Assembly: GCF_029909975.1 (NCBI RefSeq)
Contig: NZ_CP094516.1
Coordinates: 248,001 to 312,000 of the forward strand
Origin: Bradyrhizobium sp. ISRA430
GTDB taxonomy: Bacteria; Pseudomonadota; Alphaproteobacteria; Rhizobiales; Xanthobacteraceae
Length of the DNA: 64,000 nucleotides
Direction: 5' to 3'
In this document: piece after piece, positions 26,958 to 34,906 of the stretch
How the letters are laid out: each line of letters starts with the position of its first letter
Position numbering within the stretch: position 1 is the first letter of the stretch
Position numbers and translations under genes: made by a program
Notes under the pieces: generated by a model
The model's input: only the letters and a program-made list of their open reading frames with translations
What the model was told of the DNA's origin: nothing
Database searches by the model: none

Positions 26958-27071
26958 CTATCGCGCCAGCAGAACACCAAGCGCGAGTGCGAACAGCACG
27001 GCCGTCATGACGACGGCCGCGACCGCGCCGGCGGCGATCCTGGCTTTCTCTCGGGCGGTGGCAGGGCGCAT
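26958..27071 (-). CDS. Possible 37-residue single-span membrane protein
   Basis: Starts at ATG 27071: a basic N-terminus ([15 protein letters not shown]) followed by one hydrophobic segment ([20 protein letters not shown]) and an Arg end. The composition is typical of tiny rhizobial membrane proteins, but no clear ribosome site is visible. Confidence 0.35.
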   Translation of the reverse strand: MRPATAREKARIAAGAVAAVVMTAVLFALALGVLLAR

Positions 27072-27171
27072 GCGACGCGCACGTTAGCTCATGTTGAACT
27101 TCGATCCAACGTGTGGTTAGTGGCCGTCCCCGCGATGCAAGCGGCCATCATCCATGTCCGAAGGTCGATCC

Positions 27172-27891
27172 ATGAGCGACGATGTCAGCGACGGCTGGGC
27201 CGATTCCGCGTCTGCATGGATCCTGGAGCAGGGTGAGGATGGCGACTATGGCCGCCGCTTCGTGCTGGACGCGCCGATGCGGGCGCGGATCGAGGGACGC
27301 GGCTTCGGCCGCGCGCTTGATGTCGGCTGCGGTGAGGGGCGCTTCTGCCGCATCATGCAGCGCGCCGGCATCGCCACTACCGGCATCGATCCGACCGAGG
27401 CGCTGCTCGCCCGCGCCAGACAGATGGACCCGCATGGCGACTATCGTCAGGGGCGCGCCGAGACGATGGATGTCGATGCATCCTTCGATCTGGTCGTCAG
27501 CTATCTCAGTCTGATCGACATGCCGGATCTCAGGCCTGCGATCGCGAACATGGTGGCGGCGCTGCGCCCGGGCGGCACACTCCTGATCGCCAACCTGACG
27601 AGCTTCAACACCGCAGGTCAGCCGGACGGCTGGACGCGCGACGGCGAGGACGTCTTGCGCTTCTCGATCGATCACTACATGGACGAACGGCCGATCTGGG
27701 TCGCCTGGCGCGGCATCCGGATCCAGAACTGGCACCGTCCGCTCAGCACTTATATGACGCTGCTGCTCGATCACGGCCTCCAGTTGCGCCTGTTCATAGA
27801 GCCCGAGCCTACCGGCGGCGCGCCCGAGCAAATCGCCCGCCATCGCCGCGTACCGTACTTCCACATCATGGAGTGGCAGAAGCCGGTTTGA
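27172..27891 (+). CDS. Class I SAM-dependent methyltransferase
   Basis: 239 residues from ATG 27172 (ATG 27154 is an alternative). ALDVGCGEGRFCRIM is motif I that binds S-adenosylmethionine, GIDPTEALLARAR motif II, FDLVVSYLSLIDM the acidic post-II region and ALRPGGTLLIANL motif III, giving the typical Methyltransf_11 layout. The substrate is not predictable; small-molecule methylation is usual for this group. It stands alone on the plus strand. Confidence 0.88.
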   Translation: MSDDVSDGWADSASAWILEQGEDGDYGRRFVLDAPMRARIEGRGFGRALDVGCGEGRFCRIMQRAGIATTGIDPTEALLARARQMDPHGDYRQGRAETMDVDASFDLVVSYLSLIDMPDLRPAIANMVAALRPGGTLLIANLTSFNTAGQPDGWTRDGEDVLRFSIDHYMDERPIWVAWRGIRIQNWHRPLSTYMTLLLDHGLQLRLFIEPEPTGGAPEQIARHRRVPYFHIMEWQKPV

Positions 27892-28115
27892 GTGACGTTA
27901 TCGCGGCAAACGAGCGTTGCAAGGAGGACGGAGGCGGCCGGCGCGACAAGAGCCTCGGGCTCTGGCGGCTGGATGAACTGCCCGGTGAGAGCGGCATTGC
28001 GAAGTCCATGTGACAGATGCGGGCGGATCGCCCGTTGCTTCAATGGTCGGCCTCGCGCTACACTTTTGGTTGTGTGAAGCGGGCTCGCATTGCGGTGACG
28101 ATGTCGGAGCAGGTC

Positions 28116-29954
28116 ATGAGACTGATCGCTGTCGTGGCTGCCCTCCTGATCTGGTGTTGCGCAACCGCGCGCGCGCAACAGGACGGCGCGGCCCTCTACG
28201 TGAGGCACTGCGCGCAATGTCACGATGCCGCTGACCCCCAGAGCCGAGTGCCGGCGCGGAGCGCGATGCAGGCGATGTCGTTCGAGCACGTGCTGGGGAC
28301 GCTTGCGACCGGCAGCATGGCAACAATCGCGAAGGAGCGCAGCGATGACGAGCGCCGCGCGATTGCCGCCTTCGTCACCGGCAAGACCGCAACGAACAGT
28401 GCCGCGACCAATGCGCAAGGCCGCTGCACGCAGCAGACCGCCGGCTTTCCGCAGGCGCTCGACGGTCCACGCTGGAACGGCTGGGGCGTCGATGCCAGCA
28501 ACAGCCGCTTCCAGCCGGCGGAGATGGCGGGCCTCACCGCCGAGCAGGTGCCGCGCCTGCGGCTGAGATGGGCCTATGCCTTTCCCGGAGCTTCGCTGTC
28601 CTTTGCGCCGCCGACGGTCGTTGGTGGACTCCTGTTCATCGGTGGCACCGATCGCAAGGTGCATGCGCTCGACGCGAAGAGTGGCTGCACGCTGTGGACC
28701 TTTGCGACCGATGCCGCGGTACGCGCCGCCATCAGCTTCGCGCCGCTCGCAGGCACGGATCAGTTCGCGATCTTCTTCGGCGATCTCAAGGCCAACGCCT
28801 ATGCCGTGAATGCCCTGACCGGCGCACAGATCTGGAAGGTGAAGGTCGAGGAGCATCCGGCAGCCCGGATCACGGGCGCGCCGACGCTTCATTCCGGCGT
28901 GCTCTATGTCCCGGTGTCCTCGATCGAGGAGGTGGCCGGATCGCAGCCGAGCTACGAATGCTGCACCTTCCGCGGCAGCGTGGTGGCGCTTGACGCTGCG
29001 ACCGGCAAGACGGTGTGGCAGGCCTATACAATCCCCGAGGTGCCGCATCCGACCGAGAAGAATACCAGAGGCACGCAGCTCTATGGACCGTCTGGCGCTT
29101 CGGTCTGGTCAGCACCGACGATCGATGCGAAGCGCAACGCCGTCTATATCGCGACCAGCAATGCCTACTCGAACCCGCCGGCAACGACCGCCGATGCGAT
29201 CCTCGCTCTCGATCTTGCGACGGGAAAGCTGCTCTGGAAGCAGCAGGCGACGCCGAAGGACGCCTACGTCGTAGCCTGCTACAGCGCCGACAAGACCAAC
29301 TGTCCCGAGGATCACGGCCCCGACCACGATTTTGGCCAGTCGCCGATCCTGGTAAGCTTACAGGACGGCAAGCGCATGCTCGTCATCGCGCAAAAGTCGG
29401 GCGTGGTGCACGCGCTCGATCCCGATGATGGCGGCAAGATCCTGTGGCAGACGCGGATCGGGAAGGGCGGCCCGCTCGGCGGCAGCGAATGGGGCTCGGC
29501 CGCCGACGGAGCTCGCATCTATGTCGCCAACTCCGACGTGCGCTTCCTTCGCGATGGCACGCGGCGCCTCGACGCCACGCAGGGCGGCGGCCTGTTCGGA
29601 CTCGATCTCGCCAGCGGCAAGATCGCGATGGAGGTGCCGCCGGTCCCTTGCGGCGATCGTGCGCAATGCAGCCCCGCGCTCTCGGCCGCCGTCAGCGTGA
29701 TCCCCGGCGTCGTGTTCTCCGGCAGCGTCAGCGGTTTCCTGCGCGCCTACGCAACGGGCGACGGCAAGCTGCTGTGGGAATTCGACACCGCGCAAGACTA
29801 CACCGCCGTGAACGGCGCCCCCGCCCACGGCGGCGCGATCGATGGCCCCGGTCCGGTCGTCGCTGATGGCATGCTCTACAGCAATTCCGGCTACGGCCAG
29901 TGGAGCGGCGTCCCCGGCAACGTGCTGCTGGCGTTCGATGTGGGGAAGGAGTGA
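28116..29954 (+). CDS. Cytochrome c / PQQ beta-propeller dehydrogenase, polyvinyl-alcohol-dehydrogenase-like
   Basis: 612 residues from ATG 28116 (GGAGCAGG upstream). The signal peptide ends at ATARA-QQ. A short N-terminal cytochrome c domain has HCAQCH at 31-36, heme attached through Cys32/Cys35 and His36. From about residue 110 an eight-bladed PQQ propeller follows, with tryptophan-docking repeats such as HALDAKSGCTLWTF, ALDAATGKTVWQ, ALDLATGKLLWKQQ and ALDPDDGGKILWQ. The order cytochrome-propeller is the one seen in quinohaemoprotein polyvinyl alcohol dehydrogenases; it predicts periplasmic oxidation of an alcohol with electrons passed to the respiratory chain. Substrate is inference. No partner cytochrome gene is adjacent. 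Confidence 0.85.
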   Translation: MRLIAVVAALLIWCCATARAQQDGAALYVRHCAQCHDAADPQSRVPARSAMQAMSFEHVLGTLATGSMATIAKERSDDERRAIAAFVTGKTATNSAATNAQGRCTQQTAGFPQALDGPRWNGWGVDASNSRFQPAEMAGLTAEQVPRLRLRWAYAFPGASLSFAPPTVVGGLLFIGGTDRKVHALDAKSGCTLWTFATDAAVRAAISFAPLAGTDQFAIFFGDLKANAYAVNALTGAQIWKVKVEEHPAARITGAPTLHSGVLYVPVSSIEEVAGSQPSYECCTFRGSVVALDAATGKTVWQAYTIPEVPHPTEKNTRGTQLYGPSGASVWSAPTIDAKRNAVYIATSNAYSNPPATTADAILALDLATGKLLWKQQATPKDAYVVACYSADKTNCPEDHGPDHDFGQSPILVSLQDGKRMLVIAQKSGVVHALDPDDGGKILWQTRIGKGGPLGGSEWGSAADGARIYVANSDVRFLRDGTRRLDATQGGGLFGLDLASGKIAMEVPPVPCGDRAQCSPALSAAVSVIPGVVFSGSVSGFLRAYATGDGKLLWEFDTAQDYTAVNGAPAHGGAIDGPGPVVADGMLYSNSGYGQWSGVPGNVLLAFDVGKE

Positions 29955-30009
29955 AGGCGAGGGGCGCGATTGTATTGGGGGCAGGGAAGCACACTGCTGC
30001 AACGTTCTC

Positions 30010-30088
30010 GTCATTGCGAGCGCAGCGAAGCAATCCAGAATCCTTCCGCGGACGCATTTCTGGATTGCTTCGCTGCGCTCGCAATGAC
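30010..30088. repeat. 30-bp inverted repeat, gtcattgcgagcgcagcga type (second copy)
   Basis: Arms 30010-30040 and 30058-30088 are reverse complements and match the element at 16661-16737 except for the loop and one extra base pair. Located between the PQQ dehydrogenase and the GFA gene. Confidence 0.92.
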
Positions 30089-30103
30089 GGAGTGTCGTGA
30101 TAG

Positions 30104-30206
30104 CCCTCATCCTGAGGAGCGCGGCACGCGCGTCTCGAAGGATGAAGGCCCGCCTGGTTGCCTCGCCCCTTCGAGACGCCGCTACGCGATTCCTCGGGGT
30201 GAGGAT
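30104..30206. repeat. Intergenic repeat, ccctcatcctgaggagc type
   Basis: Imperfect palindrome: ccctcatcctgaggagc at the left pairs with cctcggggtgaggat at the right, and inner arms gcgtctcgaaggatg and cccttcgagacgc pair. It is a different repeat family directly behind the copy at 30010-30088; together they occupy the whole 298-bp gap. Confidence 0.8.
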
Positions 30207-30252
30207 CGGCTGCGCTTACCCGCGCTACAAGACAGGAGGGGAAGTATCTCCG

Positions 30253-30672
30253 ATGATAAATGCCAGATGCAGTTGCGGCGCTGTCGTGCTGTCGCTTCCG
30301 GGGCGATCCAGCCAGGTCGTTGCCTGTCACTGCATTGAGTGCCAGCGCCGGACCGGCGCGCCGTTTGGCGTAGGTGCCTTTTATTCCGCTGACCTCGTCA
30401 CGATCTCAGGAGCCCCAAAAGGATACGTGCGCGCCGCCGCAAGCGGCGGCATGGTCCGCTCCTATTTTTGTCCCGACTGCGGCTCAACGGTCTATTGGAA
30501 GGCCGACAACATGCCTGCGATGATCGGAGTTGCCGTCGGAGCAATGGCGGACACAGAATATCCGGCGCCCTTCAAATCGGTCTTCGAGCAGTCGAAACAT
30601 CGCTGGGTCGAAATCAATGCCGCTGCCGTTGAGCGCTTCCAACAAAGCAGCGTGCCGAAGAATTCAAACTGA
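30253..30672 (+). CDS. GFA/CENP-V domain protein
   Basis: 139 residues from ATG 30253 with AGGAGGGG upstream. Zinc-binding cysteines are in place: CSCGAV, CHCIECQRRTGAPF and FCPDCGSTVYW. This is the fold of glutathione-dependent formaldehyde-activating enzyme, but most short members have no proven formaldehyde activity. Soluble and complete. tRNA-Thr lies 14 nt downstream on the other strand. Confidence 0.9.
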   Translation: MINARCSCGAVVLSLPGRSSQVVACHCIECQRRTGAPFGVGAFYSADLVTISGAPKGYVRAAASGGMVRSYFCPDCGSTVYWKADNMPAMIGVAVGAMADTEYPAPFKSVFEQSKHRWVEINAAAVERFQQSSVPKNSN

Positions 30673-30686
30673 CGCGCGCCAAGCGC

Positions 30687-30761
30687 TGGTGCCGGCTGAG
30701 GGGATTGAACCCCCGACCTTCGGTTTACAAAACCGCTGCTCTACCGCTGAGCTAAGCCGGC
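30687..30761 (-). tRNA. tRNA-Thr (anticodon TGT)
   Basis: On the minus strand GCCGGCT pairs with AGCCGGC at the 3' end; the D arm GCTC...GAGC, the anticodon loop TTTGTAA with TGT, and the T arm GGGGGTTCAATCCCC are all present. CCA is encoded (30687-30689). It reads codon ACA. Confidence 0.95.
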
Positions 30762-30871
30762 TAGGCTGATGAAGCGGGGCAGGGCCCGACAATGCGCCGG
30801 AGCTGTCCGCCCGCCCGCGGGTCGCAATACCAGAGTTGGCCGGAAAGTGCCAGAACCCGCGCGGACATGAA

Positions 30872-30895
30872 ACAGGCGGCCTTTGGGCCGCCTGT
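30872..30895 (-). terminator. Hairpin behind the small secreted pseudogene
   Basis: acaggcggcc and ggccgcctgt pair perfectly with a 4-nt loop. On the minus strand it is followed by a short TTTC, so it is a plausible weak terminator for transcripts ending at 30920. Confidence 0.6.
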
Positions 30896-30919
30896 ATGCC
30901 GCGCTCAACCTAGACTGGC

Positions 30920-31044
30920 TTACTGGCAGCGATGCCAGAGGCCGTGATCGCCCTTGAAGGAGGTGCCGGGCGTGCAGACGAAACCGTTGCGCTGGGCGTA
31001 GGTGCGGGTATCCCAGCCGCGATAGTCAGTTTCAGGCTCGTCAT
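30920..31044 (-). pseudogene. Decayed small secreted protein gene
   Basis: The end of this stretch encodes YRGWDTRTYAQRNGFVCTPG followed by a short Cys-containing tail ending HRCQ-stop, which looks like the mature part of a small disulphide protein. That frame has no start codon. An ATG at 31044 with GGAGC 9 nt upstream opens a different frame reading MTSLKLTIAAG, a signal-peptide-like start. The simplest reading is a frameshift or small deletion in the signal peptide region. A terminator-like hairpin follows on the same strand. Confidence 0.45.
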
Positions 31045-31360
31045 GGCATTTGCTCCATAGATCTGGGACCGTTGCTAAGCGTGGCCGCGACGGAGTCGTT
31101 CCGCGGTTTCGAGGGAGCAGGGTCACATCGACGTGATCCCGCAAGGGATGTGCTTTTGTGCCATGCAACCCGGCTGGTTCGGGCAGACTGGCGTGGCGCG
31201 TGGGCCCGTGCGCGGCGTTAACGCCTCGATACTGCGCTCGCTGGCATTTGCGCGACGCGCAATCCTTGCGCGTTAGGCTTACCGGAATTTGGCCGAATGG
31301 CCTTAACACTCTCTGCGCGGCGATCGGATAGGTTGCGGGCCGATAAACCGGGGCCCCTTC
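31045..31360. other. Intergenic region, no gene seen
   Basis: Between the pseudogene and the secreted protein gene at 31361. Open frames here are short and antisense-like. No repeat, RNA or clear promoter identified. Confidence 0.5.
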
Positions 31361-31846
31361 ATGCGCGTTTTGGCGCTCGCAGCCTTTCTGATCGGATTGC
31401 CCGCGACGGCGCTTGCCGGCGAAGGCTTCGACGTCGTCATTCCCGGCCGTCCCGGTGTGCCCATCATCATCAACGGCATCGACGCGTCCTACGCCGTCGT
31501 CGAAGGGACCTGGGGCCTCGGCAAGAACGTCCAGGTGCAGCCGACGATCTATGGCGGACGCTATATCGGCGAGCGGCAGCCTTCCGACGTTGGCCATTAT
31601 TATCCGACTCTGGGCTTGCGGCCGGGCTATGGCCGCCTCGAGGTCGAGCCGCCCGCCAATCGCAAGCTGCCGCGGCCGGCAGAGAGCTATCACCAGAGCT
31701 GGGGCGCGCAGTCCGCGCCACTACCGCCGCAGATGGATATTCCTGCTGATCCGCCGCCGGTGATCCTCGCACCGGAGATCAACGTCAATCCGCAGCACCG
31801 TCGACTTCCGCCTCACGCGGAAGGGCCCGGCAGGCCACTGAGGTAA
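31361..31846 (+). CDS. Secreted Pro-rich protein
   Basis: 161 residues. MRVLALAAFLIGLPATALAG is a signal peptide. The mature protein has a conserved-looking block (GFDVVIPGRPGVPIIINGID, ASYAVVEGTWGLGK) and a C-terminal half rich in Pro, Tyr and Arg. The pattern recurs in Bradyrhizobium/Rhodopseudomonas but has no assigned function. The Tyr/Gly-rich secreted gene follows 58 nt later on the same strand. Confidence 0.72.
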   Translation: MRVLALAAFLIGLPATALAGEGFDVVIPGRPGVPIIINGIDASYAVVEGTWGLGKNVQVQPTIYGGRYIGERQPSDVGHYYPTLGLRPGYGRLEVEPPANRKLPRPAESYHQSWGAQSAPLPPQMDIPADPPPVILAPEINVNPQHRRLPPHAEGPGRPLR

Positions 31847-31904
31847 CGACCCAAGCAAACAAAGAACGTCAAATCCAACGAACGAAAATCGACAGGAGAG
31901 AGTA

Positions 31905-32393
31905 ATGCGTCAAATGATTTCCGGACTGGTCGCGGCGGCTGCCGTGATGATTGCGGGGGCCGCGCCCGCCATGGCCTGCGGCTTTGCGACCTGCGCACCG
32001 GTTGCGCCGGTCTATACCGGCTGCAACACCGGCTGCGGTGGCTGGGGCTATGGCGCCGGCTTTGGCGGCTGGGGCTTTGAGTACCTCGCCGAGCCGACCA
32101 CGCAGTACTACTACGTCAACCAGGGCCCGACCTATACCGGCCCCGGTGCGTTCGCGCCGTATCCGACCTATCGTGAGGACGCGGTCGTCGCGCCGGCCAA
32201 CTACGGTTACGGCTATGGCTATCGCGCCGCTGCCTATCCCTATCAGCGTCCGTACTACCGTCCGTATCGCTACGGCTACGGTCCGCGCTACGGCTATCTG
32301 CCGCGCGTGCACTACGGCTACGGCCCGCGCTATGGCTATCGCCGCGCGCCGTATTACTACGGCGGCCACCGCGTGCTGCGTCGCTATTACTGA
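31905..32393 (+). CDS. Secreted Tyr/Gly-rich protein
   Basis: 162 residues from ATG 31905, strong AGGAGAGAG in front. Signal peptide to APAMA. The N-terminal mature part has four cysteines (CGFATC, CNTGC). The C-terminal 70 residues are repeats built of Tyr, Gly, Arg and Pro, for example YGYGYGYRAAAYPYQ and YGYGPRYGYLP. Such low-complexity Tyr-rich proteins may be surface or matrix components; that is inference. A strong terminator follows. Confidence 0.72.
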   Translation: MRQMISGLVAAAAVMIAGAAPAMACGFATCAPVAPVYTGCNTGCGGWGYGAGFGGWGFEYLAEPTTQYYYVNQGPTYTGPGAFAPYPTYREDAVVAPANYGYGYGYRAAAYPYQRPYYRPYRYGYGPRYGYLPRVHYGYGPRYGYRRAPYYYGGHRVLRRYY

Positions 32394-32416
32394 TCGCTCG
32401 ATCGGCTGAGTTAGCG

Positions 32417-32450
32417 AAACGCCCGTCCGCGTGATGCGGACGGGCGTTTT
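32417..32450 (+). terminator. Rho-independent terminator behind the Tyr/Gly-rich gene
   Basis: aaacgcccgtccgc and gcggacgggcgtttt form a 14-bp stem with a 5-nt loop, ending in TTTT. Confidence 0.92.
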
Positions 32451-32500
32451 GTCTTTCGTGCGGAACGGGGCGAGGGAGAGCACCTTTGTGGTGGCGCAAC

Positions 32501-33331
32501 TTACCCCTTCATCAATCCCAGCCGGCTCGCACCGACGTAGAGCGAGAGCACGGCGGCGTTGGAGACGTTGAGGCTCTTGATCTCGCCCGGCATGTCGAGC
32601 CGCGCCACGACGCTGCAGGTCTCGCGCGTCAACTGGCGCAGGCCCTTTCCTTCCGCGCCCAGCACGAGCGCGAGCGGCTCGCGCAAGCCAACCTCGCTGA
32701 GGTCCACGCTGCCCTGGCTGTCGAGACCGACGGTCTGGAAGCCACGCTCGTTCAGCGCAGTGAGCGCACGCGCGAGGTTTTGCACCGTGACCATCGGCAC
32801 AAGCTCCAGCGCGCCGGAGGCGGCCTTCGCCAGCACGCCGGTCGCTTCCGGACTGTGGCGCGCGGTGGTGACGATCGCCTTCACCGCGAAGGCCGCGGCC
32901 GAGCGCAGGATCGCACCGACATTGTGGGGATCGGTGATCTGGTCGAGCACCAGCACCATGCCCTCTTGCGTCAAAGTCTCGATGTCAGGCGAGGGCAGGG
33001 GATCGGCCTCCGCAAGTAGGCCCTGATGCACGGCGTCGGGCGAAAGCAGGCGGTCGATCTCCTGGGGGCGGACGATCTCCGGCGCGACGCGGCTCTCGAT
33101 GTTTTCCTCCGCCAGGCGCCGGGCGGCGTTCTCGGTCAGCGTCAGCTTGCGGATCCGCCGGCGGGGGTTTTGCAGCGCCATGGTGACGGTGTGCCAGCCA
33201 TAGAGAATGACCGGCCCGTCGGGGTGCGAATCGCGGTCGCGCCAGGCCGGCCGGGGGGACGATTTACCCGGTCTGTTGAAGGGCTTAGCCCCGCCGCGGG
33301 GACCCTTGGGGACGAATTTTCGATCCTTCAT
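32501..33331 (-). CDS. rlmB: 23S rRNA (guanosine-2'-O)-methyltransferase, TrmH/SpoU family
   Basis: 276 residues from ATG 33331. ILYGWHTVTMALQNPRRRI is the N-terminal substrate-binding domain. The SPOUT knot motifs are VLVLDQITDPHNVGAILRSA (motif 1), LALVLGAEGKGL (motif 2) and IKSLNVSNAAVLSLY (motif 3). This is the RlmB layout that methylates the ribosomal P-loop guanosine, although other TrmH members look alike. The first 45 residues are a basic disordered extension. It is the last bacterial gene before the prophage. Confidence 0.9.
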   Translation of the reverse strand: MKDRKFVPKGPRGGAKPFNRPGKSSPRPAWRDRDSHPDGPVILYGWHTVTMALQNPRRRIRKLTLTENAARRLAEENIESRVAPEIVRPQEIDRLLSPDAVHQGLLAEADPLPSPDIETLTQEGMVLVLDQITDPHNVGAILRSAAAFAVKAIVTTARHSPEATGVLAKAASGALELVPMVTVQNLARALTALNERGFQTVGLDSQGSVDLSEVGLREPLALVLGAEGKGLRQLTRETCSVVARLDMPGEIKSLNVSNAAVLSLYVGASRLGLMKG

Positions 33332-33542
33332 GGGCTCGCTTGTGTCACGGGTTCCGGAATATGGCAATTTGGCCGTCCATCGGTGCGATTTTAGCTGTTC
33401 GCCTCGGTTGACTTTGCCCCACCGCATCGCCCATAAACGCGCCCGGCCGCTGCCCCGATACCGGGCTGTCCGCGGTCTTCACGTCTCCATGGCCGTATTC
33501 GGTCCGCCGGCAAGGTCCGGCCCGATTGTGCTGCCGTCGAGC

Positions 33543-33628
33543 GGGGGAGTGTCCCGAGTGGCAAAGGGAGCTGACTGTAAATCAGCCGCCTCATGGCTTC
33601 GAAGGTTCGAGTCCTTCCTCCCCCACCA
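33543..33628 (+). tRNA. tRNA-Tyr (anticodon GTA), prophage integration site
   Basis: GGGGGAG pairs with CTCCCCC; the anticodon loop CTGTAAA with GTA is at 33577-33579; a long variable arm (GCCGCCTCATGGC) marks a type II tRNA; the T arm GAAGGTTCGAGTCCTTC is complete and CCA is encoded. The prophage starts immediately at its 3' end. Confidence 0.96.
33591..33628. other. Predicted attL region inside tRNA-Tyr 3' end
   Basis: The integrase reading frame ends inside this stretch, which also forms the T arm and acceptor of the tRNA. tRNA-targeting phages duplicate such a segment, so the core is expected within or just around these bases. The matching attR would lie outside the window. Confidence 0.7.
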
Positions 33629-34724
33629 GCGCTTTTGTATGGTGTTGGAATTGCTTATTATTCTGCTCTGACGCCCGCACTTTTACAAGCGGTGCGGGAA
33701 TAGATTTCAACTTTTCCGCTGCTCTTTTCGCCAGTTTCGCCCGGTCCGCAGCGCGCGTGTAGTGCGCCGACATACGGCCGCCGGTCCATCCAAAGATGGC
33801 GTCGAGTTCGGCTTCCGTGGCGCCGTTCTCGGCCGCAATGGTCGCGGCAATCTTGCGAACACCGTGGGCGCTTTTCTTCACGCCGGCCGCACTGGCGGCC
33901 TCGGAGAAGGCGTTGCCGAAGGCTTCCTTGACGAAGGACTTGCCTCGCGGGCCGATGATCCAAGAATCCCGACCTCGAGGGCCGGCAAGCAGGCCGCGCT
34001 GAAGAACTGTCAGCATGGGGATGACGACGGGCGTTCCGGTCTTCTCCGTCACGATCGAGATAATGCCATCCTCATCAACGTGCTGATTGCCAACCCGCGC
34101 GGCGTCACCTCGGCGCAGGCCGGTATAGAGCAATACGTCGAGCCAGACCCGCTGCGGCGTGCCGAGCGGCCAACGCTTCTGATAGGCGTCCACGTCCTCA
34201 TGCGTCCACGGCGCGAATCCTGCGTTCCGGCGCCGCTTGGGCGGCTTCACATCGGCAGTCGGATCTCGCCGCACATGGCCCCGTGCCTTGGCCCACTGGA
34301 ACAGGCCGCGCATGGTGTCGAGGAAGTTGCGGGCGGCCGAAGGCGTGTCCGCGCGACGGTCGAGCCCGGCAACAATGTCCTCACTTCCGATCGCGCCGAA
34401 AGGCTCATCCCCTGCCGCCTTCAGAACGTGAAGCATGATGTTCTCGCGCTGTCGGCGGGTCGCAGGTGACAGCGCCTTCCACGGATCAGTCTTGCGGTAG
34501 GCATCCCAAAGCCAGCGCAGCGTTCCAGCCGCCGCCTGGCCGCGCTGTGGCAGCTTGCCTTGGATGGCGGCCTCGTATTGGGCGTTGAATTCGTGCGAGC
34601 CATACTCCCCCCGAAGCCGGAAGCGTGGTCCTTGGCCTTTGCGCACGTACCAGACATGCGCGCCATGGCGATTCCGCTCGCGATGCAGATGGGGCTTCCT
34701 AGGGCGGGGCATGGCGGCGATCAA
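33591..34724 (-). CDS. int: Tyrosine-family phage integrase
   Basis: 377 residues from a TTG at 34724; the stop of the upstream small gene overlaps it as TTGA, and AGGAGGAG lies upstream. ATG 34712 is an alternative. Catalytic residues: Arg204 (YTGLRRGDAARV), His287/Arg290 (HGVRKIAA), Trp313 (FGWTGG) and nucleophile Tyr322 (MSAHYTRAADR). The core-binding domain lies at about 70-170. It catalyses integration at tRNA-Tyr. The last 12 or so codons (ending VGEEGLEPSKP) are antisense to the tRNA 3' end, so the C-terminus is specified by the attachment site. Confidence 0.95.
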   Translation of the reverse strand: MIAAMPRPRKPHLHRERNRHGAHVWYVRKGQGPRFRLRGEYGSHEFNAQYEAAIQGKLPQRGQAAAGTLRWLWDAYRKTDPWKALSPATRRQRENIMLHVLKAAGDEPFGAIGSEDIVAGLDRRADTPSAARNFLDTMRGLFQWAKARGHVRRDPTADVKPPKRRRNAGFAPWTHEDVDAYQKRWPLGTPQRVWLDVLLYTGLRRGDAARVGNQHVDEDGIISIVTEKTGTPVVIPMLTVLQRGLLAGPRGRDSWIIGPRGKSFVKEAFGNAFSEAASAAGVKKSAHGVRKIAATIAAENGATEAELDAIFGWTGGRMSAHYTRAADRAKLAKRAAEKLKSIPAPLVKVRASEQNNKQFQHHTKALVGEEGLEPSKP

Positions 34725-34906
34725 AGATTGATCCTCCTCCTAGGCGCAAGTTCCTTTTCTTCCTGTTCCCGCTGTTTTGCCGGTTGCGGATCGATCGTGA
34801 TTGTGCCGTCAGGCATGATCCGGACCCGGCCCGCGCCGCATTGCTGCGCAGCCCGAATGGCTCGGGCAACGTCGGCCTGGGTGACGCGGGCAGGAGTTCT
34901 GCTCAT
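34721..34906 (-). CDS. Small phage protein next to integrase, excisionase candidate
   Basis: 61 residues. RVTQADVARAIRAAQQCGAG has a helix-turn-helix-like start and VRIMPDGTITIDP follows; the end is charged (KQREQEEKELAPRRR). Its stop overlaps the integrase TTG, and its start overlaps the upstream gene by ATGA. Position and size fit an Xis-like protein, but the sequence does not prove it. Confidence 0.65.
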   Translation of the reverse strand: MSRTPARVTQADVARAIRAAQQCGAGRVRIMPDGTITIDPQPAKQREQEEKELAPRRRINL

